Origin: Eledone cirrhosa | Lineage: Eukaryota > Mollusca > Cephalopoda > Octopoda > Eledonidae | Assembly (NCBI GenBank): GCA_964016885.1 | Contig: OZ024743.1 | Location: 72,710,870-72,774,869, forward strand | Length of the DNA stretch: 64,000 nt | Direction: 5' to 3' | In this document: positions 19,959 to 30,203 of the stretch, piece by piece | Layout of the letters: each line of letters starts with the position of its first letter | How positions within the stretch are numbered: the first letter of the stretch is position 1 | Notes under the pieces: model-generated | Seen by the model: only the letters and a program-made list of their open reading frames with translations | The model's database searches: none | Told to the model about the DNA's origin: nothing | Made by a program: the position numbers and the translations under genes

Positions 19959-20045
19959 TTCGATATCATGAGTTAATTTTTTTTTTTTTCTTTTGTTTCT
20001 GTTGTCGCTGTGGTGGTGGTGGTGGCGGCGGCTTTAACACCTGCA

Positions 20046-20422
20046 GTCTTTGGTAATGGCGGGAAATGAATGACTGGCTGAGACAAATTAAAAATATTGC
20101 TACTACTTATATTTTTAGTTTTGGCAAACGTAGTAATATTTACAATGGTGGTGTCGGTGTGAGGTGTTAGTTTGTGAGGAAGGCTCTCAGCTACTGAGTC
20201 GGCCTTGATTTTTCAAAGAAAATTTTTTTGTTTGATAATTATAAAAAGTTTAAATTTTGGGCTCAAGGCCCCTATCTTTTTGAGTGTCTTTTTCAGAAAT
20301 CAATGTATGTGCACTTATATACAGTTAACAATAAAAACTTTCCATAAATAGCAATTTTAAACAACTGAAAATAACAAACATTTGCGGAGCTCACGATGAT
20401 ACGATTTACTACGTAGGTCGCC

Positions 20423-20425
<3 letters not shown>
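20046..20425. other. AT-rich spacer upstream of LINE copy 2
   Basis: No gene recognised; may include LINE 5' leader sequence. Confidence 0.35.
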
Positions 20426-20480
<55 letters not shown>

Positions 20481-20487
20481 GTAATAA
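20426..20487. repeat. (AAT)n microsatellite, SINE tail side
   Basis: About 20 AAT units directly next to the 3' end of the SINE on the minus strand, so it probably grew from the SINE tail. Confidence 0.85.
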
Positions 20488-20655
20488 AAATTGTTTCTAC
20501 TTTTGACACAAGGCCAGCAATTAACCCAGTGTATTACTGGTACCTTATGTTATCGACCCCGTAAGAGTGAAAGGCAAAGTTACCTTCGGCTTGATTTGAA
20601 CTCAGACCATAAAGGGCCGTAACACTTCCAACCCTCTACCGATGCTGCCAATCCA
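20488..20655 (-). mobile_element. Cephalopod tRNA-derived SINE, near full length
   Basis: Reverse complement includes GATTGGCAGCATCGG, the B-box region CTGAGTTCAAATCAAGCC, the conserved GTCGATAACATAAGG body and GTAGAAACAATTTTT. It is followed by (ATT)n. Confidence 0.88.
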
Positions 20656-21870
20656 CCTAATAAACTATAAGGTTTGAAAGCGACTAAAATGCGATTGCGG
20701 GGAAATTATCCAGGTAATAATCTCTTAATAATAATAATAATAATTCTTCAATAACCTCAATGTTTTACCTATTGAGTTTTACATTTAGCTGAATGATTTA
20801 ACACATTATTCTATCTTTATATCAAACTATGATGTTAACAAATCTAAACATTAATCCCGAGCTGCTGAACCTCAAATGAATTGACAATATCACAGGCTTA
20901 ACAACAATTTGATGTCGTACAATTGTTTTAATATCATTTTAAATATCTTAATAGAACATGGCTATTATGCGGTTATTCGTACCTGTTATATCTAAATCAT
21001 CAATAATAATATCAGATGTCAATAGAGAGAGTTGCAATAGTTGCAATGTCTGTAGCATTGACATAATATTAGAAGTAGAGGTAAACATAGAAGTGTATTT
21101 ACAGCTGACATAGATTTACAACAATATAACATATATATAGCCTCATGGAATTATCTCTATTTCTGGACACTTATTTTCAGGCAGACGAGTCAAAATTATC
21201 TTGCAGAATAGTTTTCTCTTGAAAATGTGAAGATATTATTTATAACAAATTTCAGAAACTGGTCGGACATGCATTTAAAGAGTCTGTAAATGAAGACGAG
21301 GTTTGGGTATGCAAAACGCATGTTCCATCCACTGAAGCAGAACTTTACGAAACGTTCGGAATCTATTTTCAAATGTAACATTTATAGAACGTAATGACAA
21401 TAATAAAGAGATCATTTATATGTGTGCTGAAGAAGCATGCATAGAAAAATGGTTGATGGTCATCAAATGTATACAAACGATCAAATTCTATTGTGACCGT
21501 ATTTACATTGTTCAAAGGTTAAATGTTTTTAGATCAGAAACCTTAACGGAATAGGAAGACTTACAAAAGACATTAGAACTCACACTGCACATGTATGAAT
21601 TTCAGTTCATTTTGAAAGAAAATAAAATCTGTATTTTACACAAAGATTTCCTACGTGGGCAAATGAAACAACTAATCTAAATAATACACAACACACATTG
21701 TGATTCCTCTTAAATCGAGGCGTACGTATATGAAGCCTTCTCTATTCATATTTTCCATACCATTAAGCTTTTGACTAAACTGAGAAAATCAAGAATTATT
21801 GGGATTGTAAAAAGGCACCACGAATAAGCACTACCATTCTTAAAATTCACGACACTTCTATTTTACTTTT
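20656..21870. other. AT-rich DNA, nothing recognised
   Basis: A short (AAT)n sits at 20728-20743. No coding or repeat signature otherwise. Confidence 0.4.
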
Positions 21871-21873
21871 ATA

Positions 21874-22036
21874 GACTATAGATCAGTCATGGGAAAACTG
21901 TAGCCGGTTAGACTTCTGAAAGTCATGCCTAACTTCAACATTGCCTTGAATCTTTTTAGTAGTGCGGCCCGCCTTATATTGAATCACATCCTATGTGGCC
22001 CACTGCTTGAAACATATTGCCCATACATGCTATAGA
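21874..22036. mobile_element. Possible hAT-like MITE
   Basis: A ~160-bp segment with imperfect inverted ends (CTATAGATCAGTCATGGGAA and TTGCCCATACATGCTATAG) and an interior reading 'GTGCGGCCCGCC' and 'GTGGCCCACTG'. CTGTGGCCCGC-type text is frequent in hAT-derived non-autonomous elements. It is partly degraded. Confidence 0.4.
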
Positions 22037-23540
22037 TGGTGTTGGTCGTGTAACACTTTAGAAGAAGCTACGAGGCAGAAAAGAAAGATATGATTGCACA
22101 CGATATAGCTGAAACAAATGAAATAGAATCTGAAGATGATAAAATAATATTTGCATGTATATAACTGCAGAGAAAAACAGAAATTCTTCTTCATAGATGA
22201 AGAAGGATTATCGGACAAATCGTAGGTATACAGGTCAACAAGAAGCTGCTGGAGACATGTACAAAAAAGAAACCATGTTAAGTGCAAAATCTACACAACA
22301 GATTTAAACGTACTGTTCCTATACTGGATACATTAACATCCTGTATGAGACTTGTTTTCCCTGGACTCCAATTGTATCCTTCAGGTTTTCCATTTTATAA
22401 TCATGGAAGAAGCCATGCTAGCCTCTATTTTGATCAAAACAACTATAACGTTCCAAAGAGATATAATGGAGAACGAAAGATCATTTGATGGGGAAATTGA
22501 TGATTTGTAAAAGACTTCTGTCAAATAATGATTCTGATTCTAAGAAACCGAAATAACGATAACATCCAGCCTTGCAAAAAACGCTTAGAAAAATAGTTTG
22601 ACTAACAACAGGAAAAAGATGACAAAACGAATTTTCGGTGAAGCTACTTATCTCAGTGAGTAAGTGATCGTGGTTTGACTTAGAATCGAAGTTTCTTGAA
22701 GGAAAGATGAGAAAAATATATTGTGAAACCCTCTATTAAATGAATAATAGAGATAATACTCACCACAATAATCAGATATTCAATCATTCTCAACACTTAT
22801 ATTTTGGATTGTATTCTCGATGATGTCACAACACATCATGGTGTTCAGAAATTTGCATTACATTCTTCTATTGAGAGTTTATATGAACAAATTTCCTCGG
22901 GTGTATTGGCCTATGAACAGAAGATAAATACTAGCTCTGCAATAATGCCTCTTGGAAATTTCAATCCAACCATTGGATTTTTCGCTGCACTTCTCTTGAA
23001 TATCTATCACGGGAAGAGCTTCATATTCACACAAACAGACACACAGATGCGAAACCAATAACAGATTCCTTATCGTATGAATTATTTTAACTCCAAGTAA
23101 AAATTAATTTAACATCCTTACTAAACTAGACAGGCATTTCAGCTTTCTTCCGTTTGCAGTAATGACAAAATATTATTTTAATGAATTAGAATTGCTTTTG
23201 CCACAGCTTGTATTCAACTAGGGCCAGCTGTGTTTAATGTCAGTGAGAAAAGCTTACCAGATAACATCAAGAAGAAATCATGGTTTCAATCATCCTTATA
23301 AACAATGTTACAATCACAACATTATTTAATCAAATATTTATATACTGAAATTCATGTTTGCATAATCTAATCATTAACAAAAACCAATATTTACCATTTT
23401 TACGCTATGTTGATATGAACATACGAATGAGACATTATTATTTTTACAGAGTGAAACAATTATTTCAATCGTCAGTATATCATCCCATCATTAACACATT
23501 TTGAATGTCAGCGATAACATGCACTTTTGTGATATTGGAC
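22037..23540. other. AT-rich DNA without recognised genes
   Basis: Short ORFs only (85 codons at most), with no motifs. Confidence 0.4.
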
Positions 23541-23643
23541 CGCAGCATGATATACGGTGAAATTATAGAAAGGAACAAGAACAGACTTAGCTATACGTAG
23601 CTATACATACATATATTTAACAATACATAGATACTTGACCCAT

Positions 23644-23700
23644 GGGGGGGGGGGGGTCCCGGGACCCCCGCAGTGTGGGGCCCCACCATTAATGGCAGTG
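23644..23700. other. GC-rich palindromic island with G-run
   Basis: A 13-nt G-run followed by the perfect palindrome GGGGGTCCCGGGACCCCC and then GTGGGGCCCCAC, inside AT-rich DNA. It may be the end of an inserted element, since flanking 'agctatac' minisatellite sequence occurs on both sides (23560-23610 and 24090 onward). Confidence 0.5.
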
Positions 23701-23824
23701 GTAATTTATTTGTGCCCTCTGCTTGTCTTTTTAGTTTTATCCCTTTGACGAGAACTATAATTTTAACAAAATGTATTTTATGACTTCATGGAGCAAAATT
23801 TCTCAAATATCTGGTCTAGGACTG

Positions 23825-23880
23825 CACCAATCTGTCCAACACAAACCAGTGTGAAAAATGGACGTAAAATGATGATGGTT
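23825..23880 (+). repeat. 3' tail remnant of a cephalopod 'GGACGTTAAA(TGATGA)n' repeat
   Basis: Reads CTGTCCAACACAAACCAGTG ... ATGGACGTAAAATGATGATG, matching the terminal part of a common octopus/squid SINE-like repeat. A similar remnant is at 52628-52682. Confidence 0.5.
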
Positions 23881-24054
23881 AGATTTTCTTTAATTTCAAT
23901 ACCTGTATGTATAACTTTTCAATTCCAATTATTTACGCCAATCCTACTCTGATATGTAAAATTCGGGATTTGCTGTGTATTCTAACTTTTTTTGTGTACG
24001 AGGGACACTCCAAACCTGAAATGCCCCGAGCACTACCACCCCCAACTCTAAACC

Positions 24055-24320
24055 CGGCCGTGCGTAGATACTATAGAAATGAACACGAATAGACTAAGCT
24101 ATACGTAGCTATACATAGATATACTTAGCTATACTTAGATAACATAGACGATAACACTGACAGATTTAGATCGGCCGTGCGTAGATACTATATAAATGAA
24201 CACGAATAGACTAAGCTATACGTGGCTATACATAGCTATACTTAGCTATACTTAGATGATATAGACAATAAGACTGACAGATTTAGCAATACGTAGCTAC
24301 ATTTAGTTATACGTAGACCA
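24055..24320. repeat. 117-bp tandem repeat with 'AGCTATACnT' subunits
   Basis: Units start at CGGCCGTGCGTAGATACTAT at 24055 and 24172 (117-bp period), with a partial third. Within units a 10-11-bp motif (AGCTATACGT, AGCTATACAT, AGCTATACTT) is repeated. A related piece is at 23560-23620. Confidence 0.8.
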
Positions 24321-25394
24321 TATAGAAAAAAACACGAAGCATATGCTAACGGACCAGAAACAGATGAACAGACTTATCTATTCGAAAGAATGTCAAATAT
24401 GAGACATTTATTTTGGGTAATTTCTTTTGAAACCGGGAAATCGCATCTTAGATTTCTTGCTTAGTATAACGTATTAATTTGCTAGATATGATAATATGCT
24501 TTATTTCTCATATGTTTGTTTAGTAGATAATTACAACGAAGCATAGAACTCTCTATGGAGCATTTTCAGTCCATCCGAATATATTTATTGGATATGAAAT
24601 GTTAGAATTCAGTTAAATATACCAAGATGAACTTCCATTTTATTCAAATCCTCTAAAGGATTCAGTAAATGCTCTATTGCGATGGATGCTCCACTATATA
24701 ACATCGAATTATCTTTTATTAGATAATCTTCGATTTTTATTAAAATATTATCTTTGCTGACTAAATATATATATTTAAAAAAATCTGATACAAATTACTC
24801 ATATGTGGTATATTCATGAAAATTAATAGTTAGGTTTCAATATTTAAATGATTTTAGAATGATATTTAAATCTTGGTCAATGTTTATTATCATATTAATC
24901 ATGGCGGGCAAACGTGAGAGATATCTTCGGACATGTCTCAGTTTAATTATCTCTTTTCAGGAAAGACAAGCAGTAACGAGGAATTATATGTAGATACGTA
25001 CAAATTTCATACACCATTTGGCATTGGCAATTTTCATATTGTATTAAAGGATTTACACAGAGAAATGAAAACAATAGTTAAATTAATATAATTAATGCAG
25101 TGGTTGTTAAAAGACTAAGTAGATACTGTCACATTATATAATATCTTGTTTTCTCTTAGTTAACCATTATATTAAAAAACGGTCTATTATTGTCCAGTAA
25201 ATATTTTTAGAGAGTTAGATTGCTTTTCGTGTCACTTGTTAGCGTGTCTGAAATTTATATTGAATGTAACCTACTTAAAACTAATTTAAGGTTTCATCAT
25301 CATAAAGACTTCCCTTCGAATTATACCAGAACTACTTTAGGTATAATATTAAACAAAAGAATGTTACCAAAACTTAAATAACGTTTCCTCCCGA
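24321..25394. other. AT-rich DNA, nothing recognised
   Basis: No ORF over 60 codons and no repeat family identified. Confidence 0.4.
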
Positions 25395-25396
25395 TA

Positions 25397-25461
<65 letters not shown>

Positions 25462-25462
25462 A
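25395..25462. repeat. (TA)n(GT)n microsatellite
   Basis: TATATA followed by TGTGTG. Confidence 0.85.
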
Positions 25463-25477
25463 AAATGTAATCAGAAA

Positions 25478-25615
25478 TTCCAAAACAAAGGACACAGTAC
25501 AATGAAGAAATATATTAACATGAGACTGTTTGAAATAGCAGGATGAGAGTCTTCGCGTTTCGGATACTATTCCTTCATTCGGAGATAGAGTAATAAATAG
25601 AAGATAAATAGAAAG
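25478..25615 (-). repeat. Penelope-like hammerhead-type motif remnant
   Basis: On the minus strand at about 25595-25550: CCGAATGA, a weak GGA/TCC stem, then GAAACGCGAAGAC. The layout parallels 52390-52440 and the CUGAUGA...GAAACG pattern known from Penelope-like elements, but the core is degraded. Confidence 0.35.
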
Positions 25616-25639
25616 TAAAGAGCGATGAGTGTTTGGAAA

Positions 25640-25925
25640 TGGGGGGGGGGGCGTACGTATTCAGTCAGCTATAATGGAGAGTGGTATGATTAAAGACTGG
25701 GTGTTGGGAGAAGGTGTAGAAGCGACAGGAGAAGACAGGTGGTGTGGAGTAGAAAAGGATGTGAGGTGGTGTAAGGAAATGGCGAAAACACAGGGGTAGA
25801 GGGTAGAGTAAGAGCGGGAGGAAACTAGAGAGGGTACCAGGGTGAGAGAGAAATAGACTGATGAGATGGAGAAGGTGAGAAGGGAGAAATTAGAAGTGGA
25901 TAGTGTCGGAAATGTGATGGTGAGT
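25640..25925. other. Purine-rich segment
   Basis: Strong G/A strand bias including a 10-nt G-run. No coding signature. A TA microsatellite follows at 25931-25965. Confidence 0.5.
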
Positions 25926-25932
25926 GGTGGGG

Positions 25933-25963
<31 letters not shown>

Positions 25964-26079
25964 ACATTATGAAGAGAGAAGAAACATTTAGATATAATTA
26001 GTAATAAAATGTATTATACCTAAACTGCTTCTAGATTCCTCGACTACGTAGTTTCGTGGCATAAACAAAAACAATACAT

Positions 26080-26400
26080 CATAAAGATATAGAGTGCTTG
26101 CGAGGTCTGCCGACTTATCAAGAGGATACCTCATTTTACTAGCTTCAAGAACGCGTCTACACGACGTGAGAAAGAATCCTAAAAGGCGGAGGGGGAGATA
26201 GTCACGCGATATAACGGTCGAGAAACAGAGCTAAGCCTCTTATAACCCCGAAGAAAATACCACGGAGGCGGAGGGGGTATTTATATCGAAGCCGTAGAAG
26301 AGGTGGTGAAGGGGTCGAGAAGTATGAGTAATGGCAGCTTTCCAGCAGTCACCACACTTCAAAGATTACTCGACCAGAGGGAGTTATGAACAATATATTT
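26080..26400. other. Locally GC-rich unrecognised segment
   Basis: Contains repeated 'GGCGGAGGGGG' text at 26187 and 26264. It stands out from the AT-rich surroundings. It may be a repeat fragment, but I do not recognise it. Confidence 0.35.
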
Positions 26401-26454
26401 AGAAACACACAGATACATGCGGACACACACATATACATGTATATGTGTGTTTTT

Positions 26455-26514
26455 AAATATATTATATATATATATATATTTATTGGATTTTAGTCTTCAA
26501 ATTTATTATTATTA

Positions 26515-26559
<45 letters not shown>

Positions 26560-26564
26560 TTTTC
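26455..26564. repeat. (TA)n and poly-T simple repeats
   Basis: Two TA tracts ending in a 14-nt T-run. Confidence 0.85.
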
Positions 26565-27600
26565 GATGTTTATTAGGAGGGGTCCACAGTTAAGCACGTT
26601 GCTCAATACGTTAATAGAGTAAAGGCATATTTATTTTATTATAGAGCTGGCTTCTACAGGAACAGAAGTGTTTCATTCATGTTTACAAAAATGCGTGCAT
26701 GTAAGAGATTGCTTATGTGTGTGATTTTACGAGAGTGCCCCTGTGTGTGGTTATGAATGTGTGCATGTGTGTTTGTATTCGGGGCTAGGGGAGACTATAT
26801 TTGTGACCACGGAGTGAGATCGAAGCCGAAATAAACCATAAACATTTGAACCCTTGATATATTCATTCGCCTCTATATTTCTGATATTTAGTGGATCAAA
26901 CGATATGTACTTTACTATACATATTGCCCTATAGATCACCATGGAATATTTTCTTCGTTACTGTTTCACTATTTATTATCTGCAGCACCTTCAAAATAGT
27001 CTTTGCTAATGAATACTTTATTGTGTATTGCACCTCTACCGTAGCTAACAAGTAATTGACGCTAATGATATTTCACTGAATATATGACCAATTATTGCAT
27101 ACATTGTAGACGTTATTGAAGGTAATCGTCACTCTCTTACTATAGTCATGCTGCTTCATATTCAAACTTGCAGTTACATTAACAATATTGATGTCTATTA
27201 CTTGAGGTTTGATGGCTTCACTTGATGTTGAAACCTAAGGTTTGTGAAGGGACAAGAATACTAAATTGTATCAACACAATAGCAGTAAAATATTACTAAT
27301 TCACTATTATATTGCTATTCCCCTTAATTGCTAGAATTTGTTGGATGCTCAACAAAGAGTCGAGAGTGACATCGTGCTTTCATAACATATTAATTTAACA
27401 TGGTGAGAAAGGACGTTAATATGAAAGACATGAAAATAATGATAAAATAATGTTGCATGACACATGAAATCTGCAAGACTATGTTCTACACAATACATGC
27501 AAAAGGTGAGAACAATGCAAAGAATTTTACAATGTAATGTGGATGTGGAAACGATGTAATCGTCCCACTTAAAATACGATAGCTTCAATATAGTTAATAA
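26565..27600. other. AT-rich DNA, nothing recognised
   Basis: No repeat or gene that I can support before the (AAT)n tract. Confidence 0.4.
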
Positions 27601-27604
27601 AAGT

Positions 27605-27657
27605 GGCAATAATAATAATAATAATAACAATAATAATAATAATAATAATAATAATAA
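27605..27657. repeat. (AAT)n tract at the 5' junction of REL LINE A
   Basis: About 17 AAT-type units, then directly the 5'-truncated LINE coding sequence. It is the probable insertion target. Confidence 0.85.
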
Positions 27658-29987
27658 AGAAAGGAGCGAAAAAGTGGAGGGAGTGCATGCTCAGGATGAA
27701 ACTCCAAATGAAAATAATGAGATCGTAAATGATAAAGAAATGAATGAGAATGAACTTGCCAACTTGAAGGATGAAATTATGATCGAATGGATGAAAATGA
27801 AAGAATCTGACATGGGGGAACGAGACACCCTCCCTAAGATCCAGAACTCCAAACAGAACCAAAAGATAATACACAAGACTAACATAATTCTCAAAAACAT
27901 TATCATCACAAACAAAATAAACATTACTGACTTAAATCATCTCTATTATGCATCGGCTAAAGTCACCACTCACTTATGTGGAGTGAAGATGAAAAAACAA
28001 AGGAATTCCCACAAGAAATCTACTTGGCAAGATAACATCAATCGCCAAATAAACCTTCTCCGATCTGACATAGAAATTTTAACAAACTATAAAGTAGGTG
28101 AACATGTTAAACAAACTAAACTTAGAAAATTGAAAAAAAAGTACAGTATAAGATCAACATGTGACATAGACATGCTGATAGAAACAATCAAGCAAAAAGT
28201 GTCGGCCAAAGCTGCTCGTATAAGGCGCTTTGAAAAACGATCTAGATTCTATAAGGACAATAATATGTTCAAAAACAACCAAAGAAACTTCTACAGAAAA
28301 ATTGGTAAGTCAACAATAACTGCTAAATCAATACCACCCAAGGAGGAAGTGCAAGAATTCTGGGAAAAGATCTGGGCCGAAGAAAAAGTTCATAACATAC
28401 ATGCCCCATGGATAGACAGACAAATGAAAGAAACAGCTCACCTTGAAGAACAAACATGGGAAAATATAACAGTTGAACAGCTGCGCTTGGCTCTAAGAAA
28501 AACCAGCAAATGGAAATCCCCAGGAAAAGACAAAATACAAAACTTTTGGATAAATGCCTTCACAGAGTCTCATGAGCTGTTAGCCCAACTTTACAATGAA
28601 ATAGTTAAGGAGCCAGAAAAGATACCATCATGGCTAGTTAACGGCATTACATTCCTGCTACCGAAGAATGATGAGACAAACAATCCCAAAAATTACAGAC
28701 CGATAACCTGCTTGACCACAATGTATAAAATTTTAACATCAGTCCTAACTGAATACACATATGACCACCTGATAACAAATGACCTATTTCCCATTGAGCA
28801 GAAAGGGTGTAAACGAGGCTCATATGGCTGTAAGGATCAGCTTCTGGTTAACAAAATGATACTGGAAGATTGTCATAATAGACACAAAAATCTATCGATT
28901 GCTTGGATAGATTATAAAAAAGCATTTGATAGTTTGCCACACAGTTGGATTGAAAAATGTTTAGAGATTTTCAAAATATCCCCCGTTGTCAGGAGGTTTT
29001 TGTCATTCAGTATGAGGACATGGAGAACGACACTCCTTTTGAATAGTGAAACAAAATCACTGGAAGCTGGAGAAGTTAACATTAATTGTGGAATTTTTCA
29101 GGGTGACTCTTTATCACCGCTTTTATTCTGCATCGCACTTATACCATTAAGTAAAATGCTCAATGAAACAAAACATGGATATAGAGTCTATGACAAAACC
29201 ATTAATCACCTGTTCTACATGGATGACCTGAAACTATTTGCAAAAAATGATGAACAATTGCAAGGGCTATTATCCACTGTGAAGCAGTTCAGTGATGACA
29301 TTAAAATGGAGTTTGGACTGGATAAATGCGCCAAAGCAACGTTCACCAGAGGAAAGCTGCTGAAGAGTTCAGACATTAATCTTGATCGGGGGAACGTGAT
29401 AAGAGAGCTTGATCAAGAACAAACTTACAAATATCTAGGTGTTTGTGAAGGAGACGGAATCAAGCACTCGACAATGAGGGAAAAGATAAGGAAGGAATGT
29501 TACCGCAGAGTCAGAGCAATCTTAAGAACGGAATTGAATGCAAGGAATAGGATCGATGCCATAAACACGCTTGCCATACCAGTAGTAACCTACAGTTACA
29601 ATGTCATCAACTGGTCAAGCACAGAGATCCGTAGGCTCGATACAAAAATCCGAAAATTCTTAACCATGCACAGAATGCATCACCCTAAGGCAGACATATA
29701 TAGAATATATCTCCCTAGGAAAGAAGGAGGACGTGGGTTAATCCAGTTAGACATTGCGTTGAAAACTGCAACAATTGGATTATCCACATATCTAAGGGAA
29801 TCACATGATTGGATGATCAAACTCGTTTTGAAACACGAAAGCACCAAAAGATCATATTCCATTACAAAAGATGCACAAAGATACAGTAATGGACTACAAA
29901 TTTCAGAAGTCCCATTTACTGCTGAAATGGAAAACACAGAAAAAGCAAAGCAGGTAAAAGTAACTGCAAAGAAAGAACTGCTACAGA
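27658..29987 (+). mobile_element. REL-type (R4/Dong-like) LINE A, truncated at both ends
   Basis: Starts immediately after an (AAT)n tract, has an open RT frame throughout, and ends abruptly at about 29987, where the sequence switches to the N-terminal region of a different family (element B). The second copy of this family (40771-42930) instead continues 'KELLQKLTKKWQLV', which marks the switch point. The group assignment rests on RT motifs and on REL endonucleases in sister elements of the same nest. R4/Dong elements are known to insert in TAA repeats. Confidence 0.75.
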
Positions 29988-30199
29988 AATTGGCCGGGCA
30001 GGCTCGGGTAATAAGAGCTAATGGGTGGATAAGCGAGCTGGAACTGGAGGAACTCAGCAGAGTGATTAGATTGGAAATGGACAGTAGAGTATGCCACGCA
30101 AACGAGCCAGTGGGAGATGAAGATGGAGAAGAGGTTGAAAGAACGGAGGAAGCCTCCGAAGCAGACAATGATCTGAATGCTGAAATAAATAATACCTGA
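27674..30199 (+). CDS. 841-codon reverse transcriptase ORF, chimeric C-terminus
   Basis: The longest ORF in the window. It is open from the (AAT)n junction and has its first ATG at 27740. RT motifs are all present: 'KWKSPGKDKIQNFW' (~res 278), 'NYRPITCLTTMYKILTS' (~339), 'AWIDYKKAFDSLPHSW' (~409), 'GIFQGDSLSPLLF' (~474), 'HLFYMDDLKLF' with catalytic YMDD (515-518), and 'TYKYLGVCEGDG' (~595). Residues up to ~771 belong to LINE family A. Residues ~772-841 ('LAGQARVIRANGWISELELE' through 'EASEADNDLNAEINN') belong to the N-terminal region of family B, homologous to 33748-33950. There is no endonuclease or cysteine knuckle in this frame, so it is not autonomous. It may be fortuitously intact after a recent insertion. 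I have no evidence that it is expressed. Confidence 0.8.
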   Translation: MEGVHAQDETPNENNEIVNDKEMNENELANLKDEIMIEWMKMKESDMGERDTLPKIQNSKQNQKIIHKTNIILKNIIITNKINITDLNHLYYASAKVTTHLCGVKMKKQRNSHKKSTWQDNINRQINLLRSDIEILTNYKVGEHVKQTKLRKLKKKYSIRSTCDIDMLIETIKQKVSAKAARIRRFEKRSRFYKDNNMFKNNQRNFYRKIGKSTITAKSIPPKEEVQEFWEKIWAEEKVHNIHAPWIDRQMKETAHLEEQTWENITVEQLRLALRKTSKWKSPGKDKIQNFWINAFTESHELLAQLYNEIVKEPEKIPSWLVNGITFLLPKNDETNNPKNYRPITCLTTMYKILTSVLTEYTYDHLITNDLFPIEQKGCKRGSYGCKDQLLVNKMILEDCHNRHKNLSIAWIDYKKAFDSLPHSWIEKCLEIFKISPVVRRFLSFSMRTWRTTLLLNSETKSLEAGEVNINCGIFQGDSLSPLLFCIALIPLSKMLNETKHGYRVYDKTINHLFYMDDLKLFAKNDEQLQGLLSTVKQFSDDIKMEFGLDKCAKATFTRGKLLKSSDINLDRGNVIRELDQEQTYKYLGVCEGDGIKHSTMREKIRKECYRRVRAILRTELNARNRIDAINTLAIPVVTYSYNVINWSSTEIRRLDTKIRKFLTMHRMHHPKADIYRIYLPRKEGGRGLIQLDIALKTATIGLSTYLRESHDWMIKLVLKHESTKRSYSITKDAQRYSNGLQISEVPFTAEMENTEKAKQVKVTAKKELLQKLAGQARVIRANGWISELELEELSRVIRLEMDSRVCHANEPVGDEDGEEVERTEEASEADNDLNAEINNT

Positions 30200-30203
30200 G
30201 GAA

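Larger units (their letters stand above)
14917..20045 (-). mobile_element. L1/Tx1-like non-LTR retrotransposon, copy 2 (most complete)
   Basis: On the minus strand: a non-coding leader and ORF1 from about 19958, ORF2 from 18593, and a 3' UTR ending near 14930 in AATAAAGAAAGC(ATT)n. The length is close to that expected for a Tx1-like element. The stops and frameshifts are few enough that the protein order can be followed throughout: APE endonuclease, RT with YVDD, then a C-terminal CCHC knuckle. The 5' boundary (about 20045) is an estimate from where GCC/ACC-rich leader sequence begins. Confidence 0.88.

Noticed and set aside
22804..23061. 85-codon ORF
   Set aside because: No motif, no neighbours and length close to chance in this AT-rich DNA.
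29680..30168. 162-codon minus-strand ORF
   Set aside because: Shadow of the 841-codon RT ORF on the opposite strand.
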